Of a stretch of DNA of 64,000 nt, positions 14,393 through 29,300 are shown in pieces; the stretch's first letter is position 1; every line of letters begins with the position of its first letter. The DNA comes from Bradyrhizobium sp. AUGA SZCCT0176 (lineage in GTDB: Bacteria; Pseudomonadota; Alphaproteobacteria; Rhizobiales; Xanthobacteraceae). A program made the position numbers and the translations under genes. The notes below the pieces were generated by a model. The model saw only the letters and a program-made list of their open reading frames with translations, searched no databases and was not told where the DNA came from. The stretch covers positions 62,001-126,000 of the forward strand of contig NZ_JAFCMB010000011.1 in NCBI RefSeq assembly GCF_018130145.1, given 5' to 3'.

Positions 14393-17300
14393 TCAGGCGA
14401 AGAAGTCCATCGGCCGCGATGCTTCGGCCTTGCGCCAGTTGAGATCGGCATCACCGACCCTGGCACCGAACGCGGACATATCCTGCCGCATCAGCGCGAG
14501 GAGCTGGTCCGCATCGCCTGTGACGGGCGGATGCGCACTTGCCGCGCCATTGTCGCCGGCGCCGGCATGCGGAGGCGGAGCCGATGCCCAATCGCCGGCG
14601 GCGATCGCTCCCACCCTGTCCGCCAGCGGTGGCGCGCGCTGCCCGAGCCAATCGCCGATCGAACGCGGGGGGCTTCCGGCCAGGATTTCGAGCGCTGAAG
14701 CCAGGTTCGAGGCCGGTGACGTTGTGCTCGGGGAGTCCGCAGCGGGGACGGCCGGCTGCTGCGGGGCCGACGCGTGGGTCAGCACGGCATCGACATATTG
14801 CATCGTGCTGCCATCGGTGCGGGTGTAGAGCCCGCGATTGACGATCGCCGTACTGCCGAACTGCCATTGAGCTTCGGTCGGCGTCGCCACGAGGTTGATC
14901 GAGCGCACATTCGCTTGCAGCAGCGACAGGATCTCCGCGTTCTGGGCGATGCCATCGCCATTGCGGTCCTGCCACACCCGGAAGTCCGAGAACCTGACAT
15001 CACTGGCCGAGAGGATATGGTCTCCATTGCTGTCGAAGGCGCGCAGGCCCTCAAGATCGGAGTGAGCGCCGGCGACGTCGTCGATGAAGCTCAGCTCCTT
15101 GATACCGCTCACGGTCCCGTTGCGGTCGCGGTCGAGGAACAGGAAGGCTTCCGTAGCACCGATCCAGCTGGTGTCGTCGGCAATCCCGTTACCGTCGATG
15201 TCGAACCTGGCCGCGGACTGGGCGGCGGTCTGTGTCTCGACGCCCCTGCCATCCAGATCGAGGATGATGGGTGCCGCGAGGATGACGGTCTCGCCGTTGC
15301 GGAAGATCAGCTTCTCGATGCTCGATAGCGTATCGACCCCATCGTTGCCGTTCGCCGACGTCTGGTTGTCGGTGACCTGGACGGTGCCGCCCGTCGTCAC
15401 CATCGAGTAGGTCGATCCGACGCCGTTGTAGTAGGCCGTATCCGTGCCATTGCCGCCGTTGATGGCGTCATTGCCGGTCATGCCCCAGAACGCGTCATCT
15501 CCGTCATTGCCATTGAGCGTGTCGTTGCCAACACCACCGGCAAGGCGGTCGGCATCGTCGCCGCCGGTGATAGTGTCGTTGCCGGCGCCGCCATAGATGC
15601 TGTTCGGGGCACCATTGGTGCCAACCAGCGTGTCGACGCCGGTCGTTCCCTGCACCCAGCCCTGGAAGGCGCTGGAGACGGTGAGCTGGACCGTAGAGGT
15701 CGCCGTCGTTACGCCATCGCTGATGACATAGGTGAAGCTGTCGGCGCCTTCATAGCCGAAGTCCGGCGTGTAGTGGATGCCATCGGTATCGAGGACCACG
15801 GTTCCCTTCGGCGCCGCGCCGACCGAGACGATGGTCAGCGTATCGCCGTCGATGTCGCTGTCGTTGGCGAGCAGGCTCTCGCGCGCGATCAGCAGCGTAT
15901 CGCCGTTGGTGACGGAGAGCGGACCGTCGATGGCGGCGACGGGCTTGTCGTTGACCGGCGCAATCGTCAGGCGGAAGACGTCGCTCGCCGTGAGCGCGCC
16001 GTCGCTGGCCGTCACCTCGATGTCGAACGCTCCGTTGAAGTTCAACGGTGGCGTGCCCGTGAACCGGGTTCCGCTGAAAGTGAGCCAGGCCGGCAACGGA
16101 TTGCCGTCGGCCAGTCTGGCCGTATAGGTCAGCGGATTGCCGTCGACATCGGTGAAGCGGCCGGCCGGAATCGTGATCGACACGGCCGCATCTTCGGCCG
16201 AAGTCACGTCGGAGAGCGGCACGGTCACGACCGGCGCGTCGTTCACCGGCGTGATGGTCAGCCGGAAGGTGTCGGCCACCGTGAGCGAACCGTCGCTGGC
16301 CGTCACCTTGATGTCGATCGCGCCCTTGTAGTTTGCCGGCGGCGAGCCGGTGAACTGCGTGCCGTCGAAGCTCAGCCAGGCCGGCAGCGCAGCGCCGGTG
16401 GAGAGCGTCGCCGTATAGGTCAGCGGCGTGCCGTCGACATCCGTGAAGCTGTCTGCCGGGATCGCGATCGAAACCGGAGTGTCCTCCTCAAATGTCACGT
16501 CAGGCAGCAGCGTGGTCAGAACCGGCCTGTCGTTCACCGATGAGATCGTCAGGCGGAAGACGTCGGTGGCCGAGAGCGTACCGTCGCTGGCGGTCACCGC
16601 GATGTCGATCGCACCGTTGAAGTTCGCCGGCGGCGTGCCGGTGAACCTGGTTCCGGTGAGCGTGAGCCATGATGGCAGCGCACTGCCGTCCTCAAGCGTC
16701 GCCGTATAGGTCAACGTATTGTCAGGGTCGGTGAAGCGGCCGGTCGGGATCGTGACCGACACGGCGGCATCTTCCGCCGAAGTCACGTCGGACAGCGGCA
16801 CAGCCACCACCGGCGCGTCGTTCACCGCCGTGATGGTCAGCGCGAAGGTGTCGCTCACCGTCAGCACACCGTCGCTGGCCGTGACCTTGAGATTGATCAC
16901 GCCATTGAAGTTCGCAGGTGGCGTGCCGGTGAACTGCGTGCCGTCGAAGCTCAGCCAGGCCGGCAACGCGGCGCCGGTGGAGAGCGTCGCCGTGTAGGTC
17001 AGCGGAGTGCCTTCGGCATCCGTGAAGCTGCCCGCCGGGATCACGATCGAAACCGGGGTATCCTCCACAACGGTCACGTCTGATAGCAGCGCGGTCAGCA
17101 CCGGCCTGTCGTTGACCGGCGAGATCGTCAGCCGGAAGACGTCGCTGGCCGTGGCCGTGCCGTCGCTGGCGGTGACCTTGATGTCGATCGCACCGTTGAA
17201 GTTCGCCGGCGGCGTGCCCGTGAACTTGGTTCCGGTCAGCGTGAGCCAGGACGGCAGTGCCGTGCCGTCCTCAAGCGTCGCCGTATAGGTCAGCGTATTG

Positions 17301-20300
17301 TCAGCGTCGGTGAAGCGGCCGGTCGGGATCGTGATCGACACCGCGGCGTCTTCCGTCGTAGTCACGTCGGACAGCGGCACGGCCAGCACCGGCGCGTCGT
17401 TGACCGCTGTGATGGTCAGCACAAAGACGTCGTTCGCCGACAATGCGCCGTCGCTCGCCGTGACCCTGATGCTGAGCGCGCCGTTGAAATTCGCCGGCGG
17501 GGTGCCGGTGAACCGCGTACCGTCGAAGCTCAGCCAGGCCGGCAGCGCGGCGCCGCTGGAGAGCTTCGCCGTATAGGTCAGCGCATTGCCGTTGACATCA
17601 GTGAAGCTACCGGCGGGGATCGTGATCGACACGGCGGAGTCTTCGACCGAGGCGACATCGGACAGCGGGATCGAAACGACAGGTGCGTTGTTCACCGCCG
17701 GGATCGTCAGCCGGAACACGTCGCTCGCCGACAGCGTGCCATCGCTCGCGGTCACCGTTATGTCGAACACACCGCTGAAGTTGGTGGGTGGCGTTCCGGT
17801 AAAGCGCACGCCGTCGAAGCTGAGCCAGGCGGGCAGCGCACTTCCGTCGGCAAGCGTCGCCGTCAAGGTCAACGGATCGCCATCGATGTCCGTGAAGCTG
17901 CCGGCCGGGATCGTGATCGTGATCGCGACGTTCCTTGGCGAGACCACGTCGGCCAGCGGCGTTGCCAGCACCGGCGCGTCATTCGCCGGCGTGACGGTCA
18001 GCCGGAAGGTATCGCTCACCGAGACCGAGCCGTCGCTGGCCGAAACCTCAATGTCGATATCTCCGTATTGATCCATCGGCGGGGTGCCGGTGAAGCGCAC
18101 GCCGTCGAAGCTGAGCCATGAAGGCAGTGGACTTCCGTCGGCCAGGCGGGCGGTAAACGTCAGCGTGTCGCCGTCGATATCGGTAAACGCCGTCATGTCG
18201 AGCGCCACATCGAGGGGTTCGCCCTGGACGCCTGCCTGGTCCTCGAGCGGCCGGATCTGAACCGGCGCGTCGTTGATCGCCCGGACGGTCAGCCGCAAAT
18301 TGCCAGTGACCGACTGCGAGCCATCGCTGGCCGTGACCGCGATCTCGATATCGCCGTTGAAGTTTTCCGGCGCCGTTCCGACGAGGTGACCGCCCGACAC
18401 GGAAATCCAGGACGGCAGCGGTGACCCGTCGGCGAGCGTCAGCGTAAAGGTCAAGGCGTCGTCATCGGCGTCCGCGAACGCATCCGTCGGGAGCAGGATC
18501 GAGAACGCCTGATCCTCGTCGACTGCCACATCGCTGATCGGGCTCACGATAGCAGGCGCGTCGCCGACCGGCGCGATCGAAACGAGAAGCTCGCGGACGC
18601 TCTGCGCCGTTCCATCCGAAGCCGCAATTTCGAGCTGGATCGCGCCATTGAAGTTGGCGGGCGGATCGCCGCTCAGCGTCCTTGTCTGGTGGTCGTAGTG
18701 CAGCCAGGACGGCAGCGCGGTGCCATCCTTGCCCCGGACTTCGACCAACAAGGCGTCGCCATCCACGTCGGTGACGAAGCCTGCCGGCAGGGTCGCGATG
18801 AAATGCTGATCCTCGGTTCCCTTGAGCACGGGCACGGCGGAGATTGCCGGGGCGTCGTTGCCCGGAGTCACGGTGATATTGACCCGGGTCGTCGCGCTGA
18901 GGCCGGTGCTGTCCTCGATTTCGTAGTCGAACCAGGCCGGTCCGTTGAAATCGGCATCCGGCGTGATGCGGAGCTGGCCGAAGCCGAGTTCCGTGACGGT
19001 GACGCCCGTGGCGTTCATGATCCGGGTGAGGACGAAGGCCTGCTTGTCGGCATCGCTGTCATTGGCAAGCAGCTGGCTGGCAAACAGCGTCAGCGGCGTG
19101 TCTTCGCCAATTTCCAGCGAGTCCGGACGCGCGACCGGCGCGTCGGCAACCGCCAGGACGTTAATCGTGACTGTCGTCGAGACCGGGAAGTCCTGCTCGT
19201 TCTTGATCGAGTAATGCAGCACGAGCTCGCCGTTGAAGTCGGCAGTCGGCGTGATGCGATACTTGCCGTTCGCAAGCAGCTCTGCACCTTCGATACCGAC
19301 AAACGTCAGCGTCGATCCCTCGGGCGCGTAGTCGTTCGCCATCAGGGCGGCCGGATCGATGTCGATAAAGCCGTCTTCGAGCACTTCGAATCCGATATCC
19401 GATACCGGGATCGGCAGCGGGACGTCGGGCGCAACGAGCAGCGTCACATAGCCGACGCTGGTGGCGCCATGGCTGTCGGTGACGCGGTAGTGGAAGCCCG
19501 CATCGCCGATGTAGCCGGCATCCGGCGTGAAGACGGCCGTGTTGCCGACGCGGATGACCGTGCCCTGGTCGCCGTCGAAGATCTCGACGATCTCGAAGCT
19601 GTCGCTTTCGACGTCACGGTCGTTGGCGATCAACGCAGCGAAGTCGATAACGAGCGCCTGGTCCTGTTTCGTCCTGAAGACGCCCTCGGGATCGTTGCCC
19701 GTCCCTGCCCCGTCGGCATTGGCGATCGGAGCATCGTTTACCGCGGCGATGTCGAACCTCACCGTGCCGGTCGAGGTCTTGCGTCCGTCGGTGACGGTAT
19801 AGCTGAAGCTGACCGGACCACTGAGGTTTTCGTTCGGAACGAACTGCCAGCGCCCGCCGGGCAACTCGACGATGCGCCCGCCATTGGCGCTCCGCGACAA
19901 CGACTGGAATGTGATGCTGTCGCCGTCAAGGTCGCTGTCGTTGCCGAGCAACTGCGCCGTCGTGAATTCGAAGGGCGTGTCCTCGTCGATCTCGAAGACG
20001 TCAGTCGCGGCGATCGGAGCGCGGTTGGTAGAGGCGACGTTGACCTTCACCTTGCCGGTGCTTGAGCCGTGGGTGTCATCGGTAACGATGTATTCGAAGG
20101 AAGCGACGCCTTCGAAATTGTGGTCCGGCGTGAACACGATATGCGTGCCGTCGAAGCTGACCGTGCCGTGCTTCGCGTTGACGACATCGACGAAGCGCAC
20201 CGGATTGCCGTCGACATCGAAGTCGTTGGCCAGCAGGGTCTGCGGGTCGATCAGAAGCGGCGTATCCTCGACGGCCGCGACAATATCCTCGACGGGGGTC

Positions 20301-23300
20301 GGCGGATCGTTCAAGGCGGCGACATGCACGATGGCCGAACCGGTCGACGTACCCTCGCGGTCGTCCGTGACGACATAGCTGAATCCGTCATCGCCGGAGA
20401 ACGAACCCGTCGGCGTATAGACGGCATAGGCGCCGGCGTTGCCGTCGAAGGCCCGCGTCAGTGTTTCGCTCTGGCTGGCGCCCTCCAGCGTCCGCGTGAA
20501 GCGGATATCGAGGCTCGCGGCAAAAGCCAGCGGCACGTCGCCCGAGAGTATCCCGGTCGCGCTGTCGATCGTGAGCCAGGACGGCAAGGCCGAGCCGTTA
20601 GCCAGCGTCGCGCTCCAGACTGCACCGTCGAGTTGGCCAAGTCCGGCCGGCGGCACGATCTCGACATGGGCGAGCTCGATGACGAGCGAACCGTTGCCCG
20701 GCTGGCCCAGCGAGACAATGCGCAGCGCATCGCGGTCGCGATCGAAATCGTTGCGCAAGAGGTCGGTCACCGCGAAGCGGGTGATTTCACCCTCGCGTCC
20801 CGTCAGCGCGTCGGTGGCCGCGTCCGGGCGCTCGCGCGTCGGCTTGATGTCGTAGAAGATCAGCGCCGGCTTCGAGGAGGTGCCGCCCTTCTCGTCGGTC
20901 GCGTCATAGCGGAGCACGACGGTGCCGTTGAAATCCGCCGGGACCAGCAGGCGAATCTGCTCGGGCGAGAGCACAGCAGAGGCGCTGATCTCAATGATGC
21001 GGAACGTATCGTCGACCACGGCTTCGGTGATCACCGACATGGCCGGGTGGCCGTTGCCCGCGGCGATATCGAGGCGGACCGGCACGGCGCCGATCCAGGA
21101 GGGCAACGGGATGCCGGAGAAGGTGAAGGTCGAGGCGTCGAACGTCAGCCAATCGGGAAGCGGCGCGCCGCTCTCGCGCGTCGCCGTAATTGCACCCGCC
21201 CCCTTCAGGTCGAGCGCGAACAAGCCCTGGTCTGCGAAATAGGCATTGCCTTCCAGCGCCTGGTTGATCGCATCCATCTGGCTTTCGAGATCGCCTTGCG
21301 GATCGATGACGAATTCCAGCGTGAAGCCACGATCGCTCGACGCATAAGTCCCATCCGGGAGCACGCGCGGCGCCGGCGTGAATACGACCTGCAGGCGCGC
21401 CAGCTGTGCATCCTCATCCGGCTCAAAGCCGGAAAGGCTGACCGTGCGCGTGGCGGCATCGAACGACAGCCACTCCGGCAGCGGACGGCCGCCGGTGATG
21501 GAGGCCGAAATCGTCCCGTTCCTGGTGTCGAACAGCGCGAGCTGGCTGTCATAGGTGACGCCGGCCGGCAGCGCGGCCGGATCGAGCGTCACGCTGTCGG
21601 TGAAGGTCAGCGGATCGCCACCGCCCTCCGCCGGACGCGTGAAGGTGATCCGAACGTCGATCGGATCGGTGGTCCCTTCGGGGGGTATCCCGACGAATTG
21701 CAGCGTCTCGGCGTCGAAGCTGAGCCAGGACGGCAGCGCCGTGCCGTCGGCCAGAGCCGCCGTAACAGTGGTGTTTTCGTCGAGGTCGGCAGCGCTGAAC
21801 TCGTAATTGACCGAGAACGGAGACCGGATTTCGTATCCTTCAAGGACATCGGTCCGGGCGTCGAAGCCTTCCGAGACGTTGCTCTCGGTCAGTTCGAACC
21901 GCGTATTGAACACCCGCCCGTTCGCGGGATCGCTGATCCAGACATCGACGGAAACCGGATCCATGCCCGCCGGAGCCACGCCGGTGAAACGCATGGTGCC
22001 GGGATCGAAATGGAGCCACGACGGCAGCGCCGAGCCGTCGGCCATGGCCGCACTGACCTCGAAATCAGCGGAGAGGTAGCGGTGATCAACGATGCCAAGC
22101 ACGGTGGTGCGCTTGAAGAACAGCACGTCGCCGTCCTGATCGATGTCGTTGCCGAAGGCCTCGCCGGGGATGACAAAGAGCGGCCCGTCTTCCAGCCCGC
22201 TCACGAAGTCATTGCGCACGATCGGAACCTCGTTGCGCGGCATGACCGTGATGGCGACATAGGCGGTCGCGGTGCCGCCACGGCCGTCGCTGATCGTGTA
22301 TTCGAAGCCGGCCGCGCCGTTGTAGTCGGCGGTCGGCCGGAACTCGATCATGCCGTCCGCGCGCAGGCGGACCTTACCGCCGTCGGCGAACCGGGCGATG
22401 CTGTCGATGACGAGCGTGTCATTGTTTTCATCGGTGTCGTTGGCAAGGATCGTCGCGGGGTCGATGATGAGGACCTGATCCTCGAGCGTCCTGAACCCGT
22501 AGTCGTTATGGGCCTTCGGCGCGTCGTTGAGTGGCTTGACCTTGAAGTCGTAGGTCAGGGTCGCCGCCGCGCCGCGCGCATCGATGACATCGTATTCGAT
22601 GCTCGCGAGACCGAGCGACCAGGGCGTAAACGTGATGGTGCCGGTCGCCTCGTCGAAGATAACGCCGCCATTGTTGCCGGGATTGCCGTCGATGCCGCCA
22701 TGCAGGCCGACGAAGGTAAAGCTGTCGCCCTCGATGTCGAAGGTGTTGGCCATCAGGTCGGCAACGGTGACGGTCGTGTCCTGACCGAGCCGGATCCAGC
22801 GATAGGTGTCGCGGTCGCGCGGCGCGTCGTTGACCGGCGCGATCGAGATCTCGACCTTGGCCGTCGAGGTGGCGCCGCTGGCGTCGGTCAGCGTGTAGAT
22901 GAAGCCGGCCGCGCCGAAATGGTCCGGACGCAGCGTGAACTCGATATAGTCGCCGTCGATTCTGGCGCTGACGTTGCTGGCTTCGAACCGGTAGTCCTGG
23001 TGCTTGTAGCCGTCGATCGTCTCTCCAGCCAAATTGGTCAGCGGCGCGATCGAAACGATGCGCAGCTCTTCGAGGTTGGCGTCGCCATCGACATCGAAAT
23101 CGTTCGCGAGCAGCGTATCGATCCGGATTCGCAGGATCTGATCCTCGACCCCATGAACCAGCGCGTCGTCCACCGCCGTCGGCGCATCGTTGACAGCCGA
23201 GAGATTGACCTCGACCCGGGCGGTGGACTCGCGGCCGAACTGGTCGCGCACCGTATAGGAGAAGAATGCGTCGCCGTTGTAGTTCGGCGCGCCGAGGAAC

Positions 23301-26300
23301 TCGATCCTGCCGTCCTCGCGCACATGCACGGAGCCGTTCACAGCCTGGCCGACACCCACGAGCGTGAGGTTTGCGATATCGATATCGCCGTCGTTGTCGA
23401 ACAGGGTGGCCGGGTCGATAATGACGGGCACGTCCTCGATGGCGAGGTGCACGATATCGTCGGCGGCGTTGAAACGGCCAAGCTGCTGCAACTCGTCGAT
23501 CCGATCACGCGCCCAGACCGTGCCGTTGCCGAAGACGACCTCCTCGATGCCGGTTTCACGTCCGAGGAAGTGGTCGGTCACGCGCACGGTGTCGACGAGG
23601 AAGCCGTCCTGCCGTTCAAACTCGAGCAGCAGATCGTTGCCCTCGCGGATCACCGAAACGTCCTTCGGCGCGAGCGGCGAGGACAGCACCAGGCGGTCGA
23701 TGTCGGTTTCCGCGCCCTGCTCGGCGATGACGTCCGCGCCGTCGTCGAATCCGAACAGATAGGTGTCGGAGCCCGCCCCGCCCGCGATCGTGTCGCTGCC
23801 GCGAAGGCCCTGGAACCGGTCATCGCCGCTGCTGCCGATGAACTGGTCGGCCCAGAGCGAGCCGACGAGCATCTCGATCGAGGTGAGCTGGTCGCCGGCA
23901 GCTTCCCCAGACGTGCCGAGGCCGGTCGAAAGATTGACGGCCACGCCTTCATCGGCACGGCTGTAATCGGCGATGTCGAAACCGCCTCGCCCGTCGATGA
24001 TGTCGGCGCCGCGCCCGCCGCGGATGCGATTGTCGCCGCCGTCGCCGCGGATCGTGTCGTTCTGGTACGAGCCCTGGACGATCTCGATGCCGGAGAACGA
24101 GTCACCCAAGGCGTCGCCGCCGCCGGCGGCGCCGTTCGCCATGTCGACGATCACGGCTTCGGCCGATAGCGTGTAGTCGGCGATATCGACGCCGTGGCCG
24201 CCGATCAGCTGGTCCGCGTCACGGCCGCCGATCAGGGTGTCATCACCGGCGCCGCCGGTCAGGATGTCGTTGCCGCGACCACCCGACAGGACGTTCGCGC
24301 CGGCATTGCCCTCCAGAACGTCGCCCGCATCTGTGCCGGTCAGGTTCTCGATATCCGTCAGGACATCGCCTTCGGCATCGCCGCCATGGGCGGTACCCGC
24401 CGCCAGCGAGATCGAGACGCCGGTCGCGCCGAAGCTGTAGTCTGCCGTGTCGCTGCCGGCCCCGCCGGCGAGGATGTCGGCGCCTGCGCCGCCGTTCAGG
24501 AGATCGTTGCCATCACCGCCCAGCAGGGTGTCGTTGCCGCCGCGCCCCTCGAGGAGGTCGTTGCCGGCGCGTCCCTCGAGCCGGTTGTCGCCGGCATCGC
24601 CGCCGAGCTCGTCGTTGAATTGCGAGCCGACGAGTGCTTCGACGCCGATATAGGTGTCGCCCTGCGCGTAGCCGCCCTGGCCGACGCGCGATTCCAGGTC
24701 GGCGCGAAGGCCGATATCGGAGTTCGCGAAGCTGACCGTGTCGTAGCCGTCGCCGCCCGTGATGTGGTCGGCGCCGTCGCCGCCGTCGATCCAGTCGTCA
24801 CCGGCACCTGCATCGATGCGATCGTCGCCGCTGGCGGCCTCGATCGTGTCGTTGCCTTCGCCGGCCAGAATGAAGTCGTTGCCGGCCAATGCCTGGATCA
24901 GGTCGGCGCCGGCTGTGCCGGCAAGGTAGTCCGCCTTCAGGGTGCCGCGCAGCAGCCCGTTATAGCTGTCGGCGACGGAGGCCATCGCAAAGCCGGTGTC
25001 GGTCGCACCGTCGGCGTCGGCGATGCGGTATTCGACCGCAACACGGCCGGTAAAGCCGGCGGCGAAGCGCACGACGATGAACTTCTCGCCGTTCCAGTCG
25101 ACGATCTCGGCCGTGCCGCGCGGCACGCGCTGGCCCAGAGCAAGCGCGTCCGCATCAAAGACGCCGTCGACGCCGAAGAAGGTCGGCCGGGCGCGGTTCG
25201 GATTATCCAGATCGTCATCGATCACGCCGTCGCCGTCGTGGTCGGCCTGCTCGGTGTCGTAGTCGTTCTTCAGGAGGTCGCTGACGCGCAGCACCAGCGG
25301 CGCATCGAGCTGCGTCACGAAGCCATCGTCCTGCCCGACAGTCGGATCGTCGTTGGTCGGCACCACGATGATGTCGACATAGCCTTCGGCCTCGCCGTCG
25401 GCGTCGTCGGTGACCCTGTAGATGAAGCCCGAGCTCTGGCTCGCATCCCGGTTGGGCGTGAAGACCAGATTGCCGTTGCCGTCATACTCGATCGTGCCGT
25501 TCAGCTTCTGACCGGCGTCGCCGCCGAAGATCAGCGCATCGAGCGGCGTCGACAGACGCCAGCCCAAGAGACGCAGCGGATCGCGATCGATATCGCTGTC
25601 ATTGGCCAGCAGTTCCGAAATCGGAATGACGACCGGGATATCCTCGTTCACATAGATGACGTCGCGGCGCGCGACCGGCGCGGCATCGCCGACATTCTCG
25701 AACCACATCGTCACCGTGGCGCCGTCGACCGCGCCCTCATTGTCCCTAACGAGGTAGCTGAAGGTCGCCTCGCCCCAGAAGTCGGCGTCGGGCCGGAAGA
25801 TGATGGTGCCGTGGTCGGTAATCTCGATATCGCCATGGACGGCGTTGCCGGCGCTCTCGAACTGGACCGAGAAGCCTTCCGGATCGAAATCGTTCTTCAG
25901 GAGCTCGATGATCGGAATCTCGATCGCATTGTCTTCGAGGCCGCGCAGGATCGGCAAGGCTACGTCGGTGTAACTGTCGTTGCGTGCGACCGGCAGGTCG
26001 TTGACCGCCTGGTAGGCGAGCGTCGCGCGCGCCCAGGCGGTTCCGCCATGACCGTCGTCGACCTGATACTCGAACCACGCATCGCCGTTGAAATCGGTGG
26101 TCGGGGTAAAGAGGACCGTGTCGTTTTCGAGCAGCGTCGCATGGCCGCCATGGCTGTTGCGGACGGCCGTGATCGTCATCGTCTCGCCGTCGTGCTCGAG
26201 ATCGTTGGCAAGCAGGCGTGCGGCGCTGATGACAATCGGATTGTCTTCGCGAATCGGATCGCCGGCATCGGTCGTCTCGAAGCGATCGTCATGCAGGTCC

Positions 26301-29300
26301 GGTGCGTCGTTGACCGGCGTGACCGCGAAGCTCACGCGGCCCGTCGAGGTTGCGCCACTGGAGTCGGCGACAACGTAGTCGAACCAGGTGTTGCCCCAGA
26401 AATAGGAGCGCGGCGCGACATGGATGAGGCCGTCCTCCCCGATCGTCACGGCGACATCGGCATTGGACTGCACCGACTGGATGGTGAGCCCGTCGCCGTC
26501 GATGTCCACATCGTTCGCGAGCAGCGTGCTCGGATCGAGCGTGAACGTCGCACCTTCGGCAATCGCACCGGCGGTATCATTATGGGCGACCGGGGCGTCG
26601 TTGACCGGCGTTACCTGGATGACGACCTTTGCCTCAGCGCGGCCGCCCTCGGGGGTGTTGGCCACATAGGTGAATTCGGCCGTGCCGTTGAAATTGGCGT
26701 TCGGCGTAAAGGAGATGTTGCCGTCGCTCGACAGCGCGACCGACCCGTTCACCGCGCCAATCACCTGGCCGACGATCATGCGATCGCCGTCGAGGTCGTT
26801 CGCCAGTAGCCGCTCGACGCGGATCACCAGCGAGCCGTCTTCGGCGACCGTAAAGCCGCTGTCCGGATAGGCGGTCGCGACCGGGCGCACCCGAAGATCA
26901 ATCGAGGCCGTGGCAAAGCCGTTGTGGCCATCGGCAATCGTGTAGGTGATCGCGGCCGAGCCGTAATAGCCGTTAGTCGCGGTGTAGCGGATGTTGCCCT
27001 GGGCATCGATGGTGGCGACGCCGGAAGTCCCAGCGTCGACGCCGATGATGGTCAGCGCGTCGCCATCGGCATCGAAGTCGTTGCGCAGGATGTCGGCCGC
27101 CGTGATGACAAGCTCGACGCCGGTCGTGACCGAGAAGAAGCCGTCACCGACGGCTGTCGGTGCGCGGTTGCCGAGCAACTCCCTCAGGGTTTCCTTGGTC
27201 CAGGTCACGCCGTCGGCGAAGACGTAGCTCTCGATGCCCTTGGCATCGGTCGAGAGCGCATCGAACACGGTCAGGCTGTCGGCGCTATTGCCGGTGAAGC
27301 GAATGATGATGGCTTCGGAGCCGCGATAGAGCTGCTCGACACTGGCATCGGTGGATGCGAAATCCAGGATCTGGACCGTGTCGGTTCCCGACGTGCCGGA
27401 ATCGGCGATCGTGTCGTTGCCCGCGCCGCGACGGAACGCGTAACTGTCGCTATCAGCTGCGCCGGAGAGCAGGTCATTGCCTGCCCGCGCGGCGAAGCTG
27501 TCGGCACCGTCGAAGCCGTAGACGTTGTCATTTCCTGTGCCGTCGATGTCGGACAGCGCGCGGGCCCGCATTGCGTCCCGGTTCCAGATCGTGCCATCGG
27601 CAAAGCGTACCGAAAGGCCGTTAAAGGCGTTGTTGGACGAACTCAGGGCGTCGATCAGCACCACGCGATCGCCGGTCCCGGAGAAGCTGAGCACGAGATC
27701 ATTGCTGTCAGGGCCGGCCCGAACCGCGGAGACCACGTCCGCAACATTGTAGTCGGTCAGGCTCAGGACATCCGTTCCGGAGAAAGCCGCATCGATCCGG
27801 TCGTCGCCGTCGCCGCGGCGGTAGACATAGGTGTCGTTGCCGTAGCCGCCCTGGACGAGATCGCGGCCCTTGCCGCCCATCAGCGTATCGGCGCCGTCGG
27901 TGCCGATGATGATGTCGTTGCCGTCGGTCGAAAGGCTGGCGAGGATCGCCAGGCGCATGTCGGCGACGGTGAACTGAGTGCCGTCGGAGAGCGCGATCGT
28001 CTCGATCCCGGCAGAATTGGCACCGAGGGCGTCAACGATGACGATCTGGTCGGTCGTGCCGGCAAAGCGAATGGCGACATCGTCGCTGTCGGCGGCCAGA
28101 CGGTGGAAGCTGATCTCGGCGGCGGTATAGCCGGAGATCTCGAGGCGGTCGCCCGTCGAGGACGACTTGTCGTCGATGACGTCGCTGCCGTCGCCACGGG
28201 CGAAGCGGTAGGTGTCGCTGCCGGCGACGCCGGACAGGTGATCGTTTCCGAGCCCGCCGACCATGACGTTGGCGCCGGCATCCCCGGTCAGCACGTCGTC
28301 ATCGAAGCTGGGCGCGCGCGCGATCAGGTCGGCGGTCGTCCAGACCGTACCGTCGGCAAAGCGGATCTGTTCGATCCCGCCGGCGCCGAGCGCGTTCTCG
28401 ATGGTGACGCGCGCGCCGGTCGACGTGACGATCAGCGTGAAATGGGCCCCGTCCCTGCTCTGCGAGACCGTTATGTCTGATGGCGAGATGTCCGCGGCCA
28501 GCGTCAGAATGTCATTGCCGGCGGTATCGTTGATGCGGTCGTGACCGGCCGCGAACAAATAGGTGTCGTCGCCGCTGCCGCCCTCGAGGCGGTCGTTCCC
28601 CGCGCCTCCGTCGAGCGTATCCGTTCCCGCGTTGCCGATCAGGGTGTCGTCGCCGGCTCCGCCGGCGAGCGCATTGTCGAAATCATCTCCCCGGATGACG
28701 TCATCCCCGTCCGTAGCAATCCGCGCCAGCGCGATGAGAGTAGCCTCGGTCCAGACCGTGCCGTCCGCGAAGGTGACGCGGGAGATGCCCATACCCGGCG
28801 CAGCAGGCGAGCCCAGATCGATGCGGTCGCCGGTGCCGACGATCTCGAGCACGAGATTCGTGGCGCCGCGCACAACGCGCACCTCGCTCGCCAGGATGCC
28901 GGCGGCAAAGCTGAGCGTGTTGGTGTTGGTGCCGGTGTCGAGGATGGTGTCCTGACCATCACCGCGGGCAAACACATAGGTATCGTCGCCGGCCCCACCC
29001 TTGAGGGTGTCGTTGCCGGTGCCGCCGATCAAGGTGTCGGCGCCTGCGCCGCCCTGCAGAACGTCGTTGCCGGCCAGGCCGCTAAGGGTAATGAGATCGT
29101 TTTCGAAAGCGACGGGAACGCTGAGCGCGTCGTCGCCGGCCGACCCCGGCAGGGACCGTGTCAGCACCTCGCTCCAGCTCCACGTGCTGCCGTCGGCGAA
29201 GGCGATGGTCTCGATGGCGCTGTTGCCGTCGAGCGCGCCGGTCAAGCGGACGCGGCCACCATCATTGGCGATGCGCAATTCGATATCGCGGCCGATCTGC

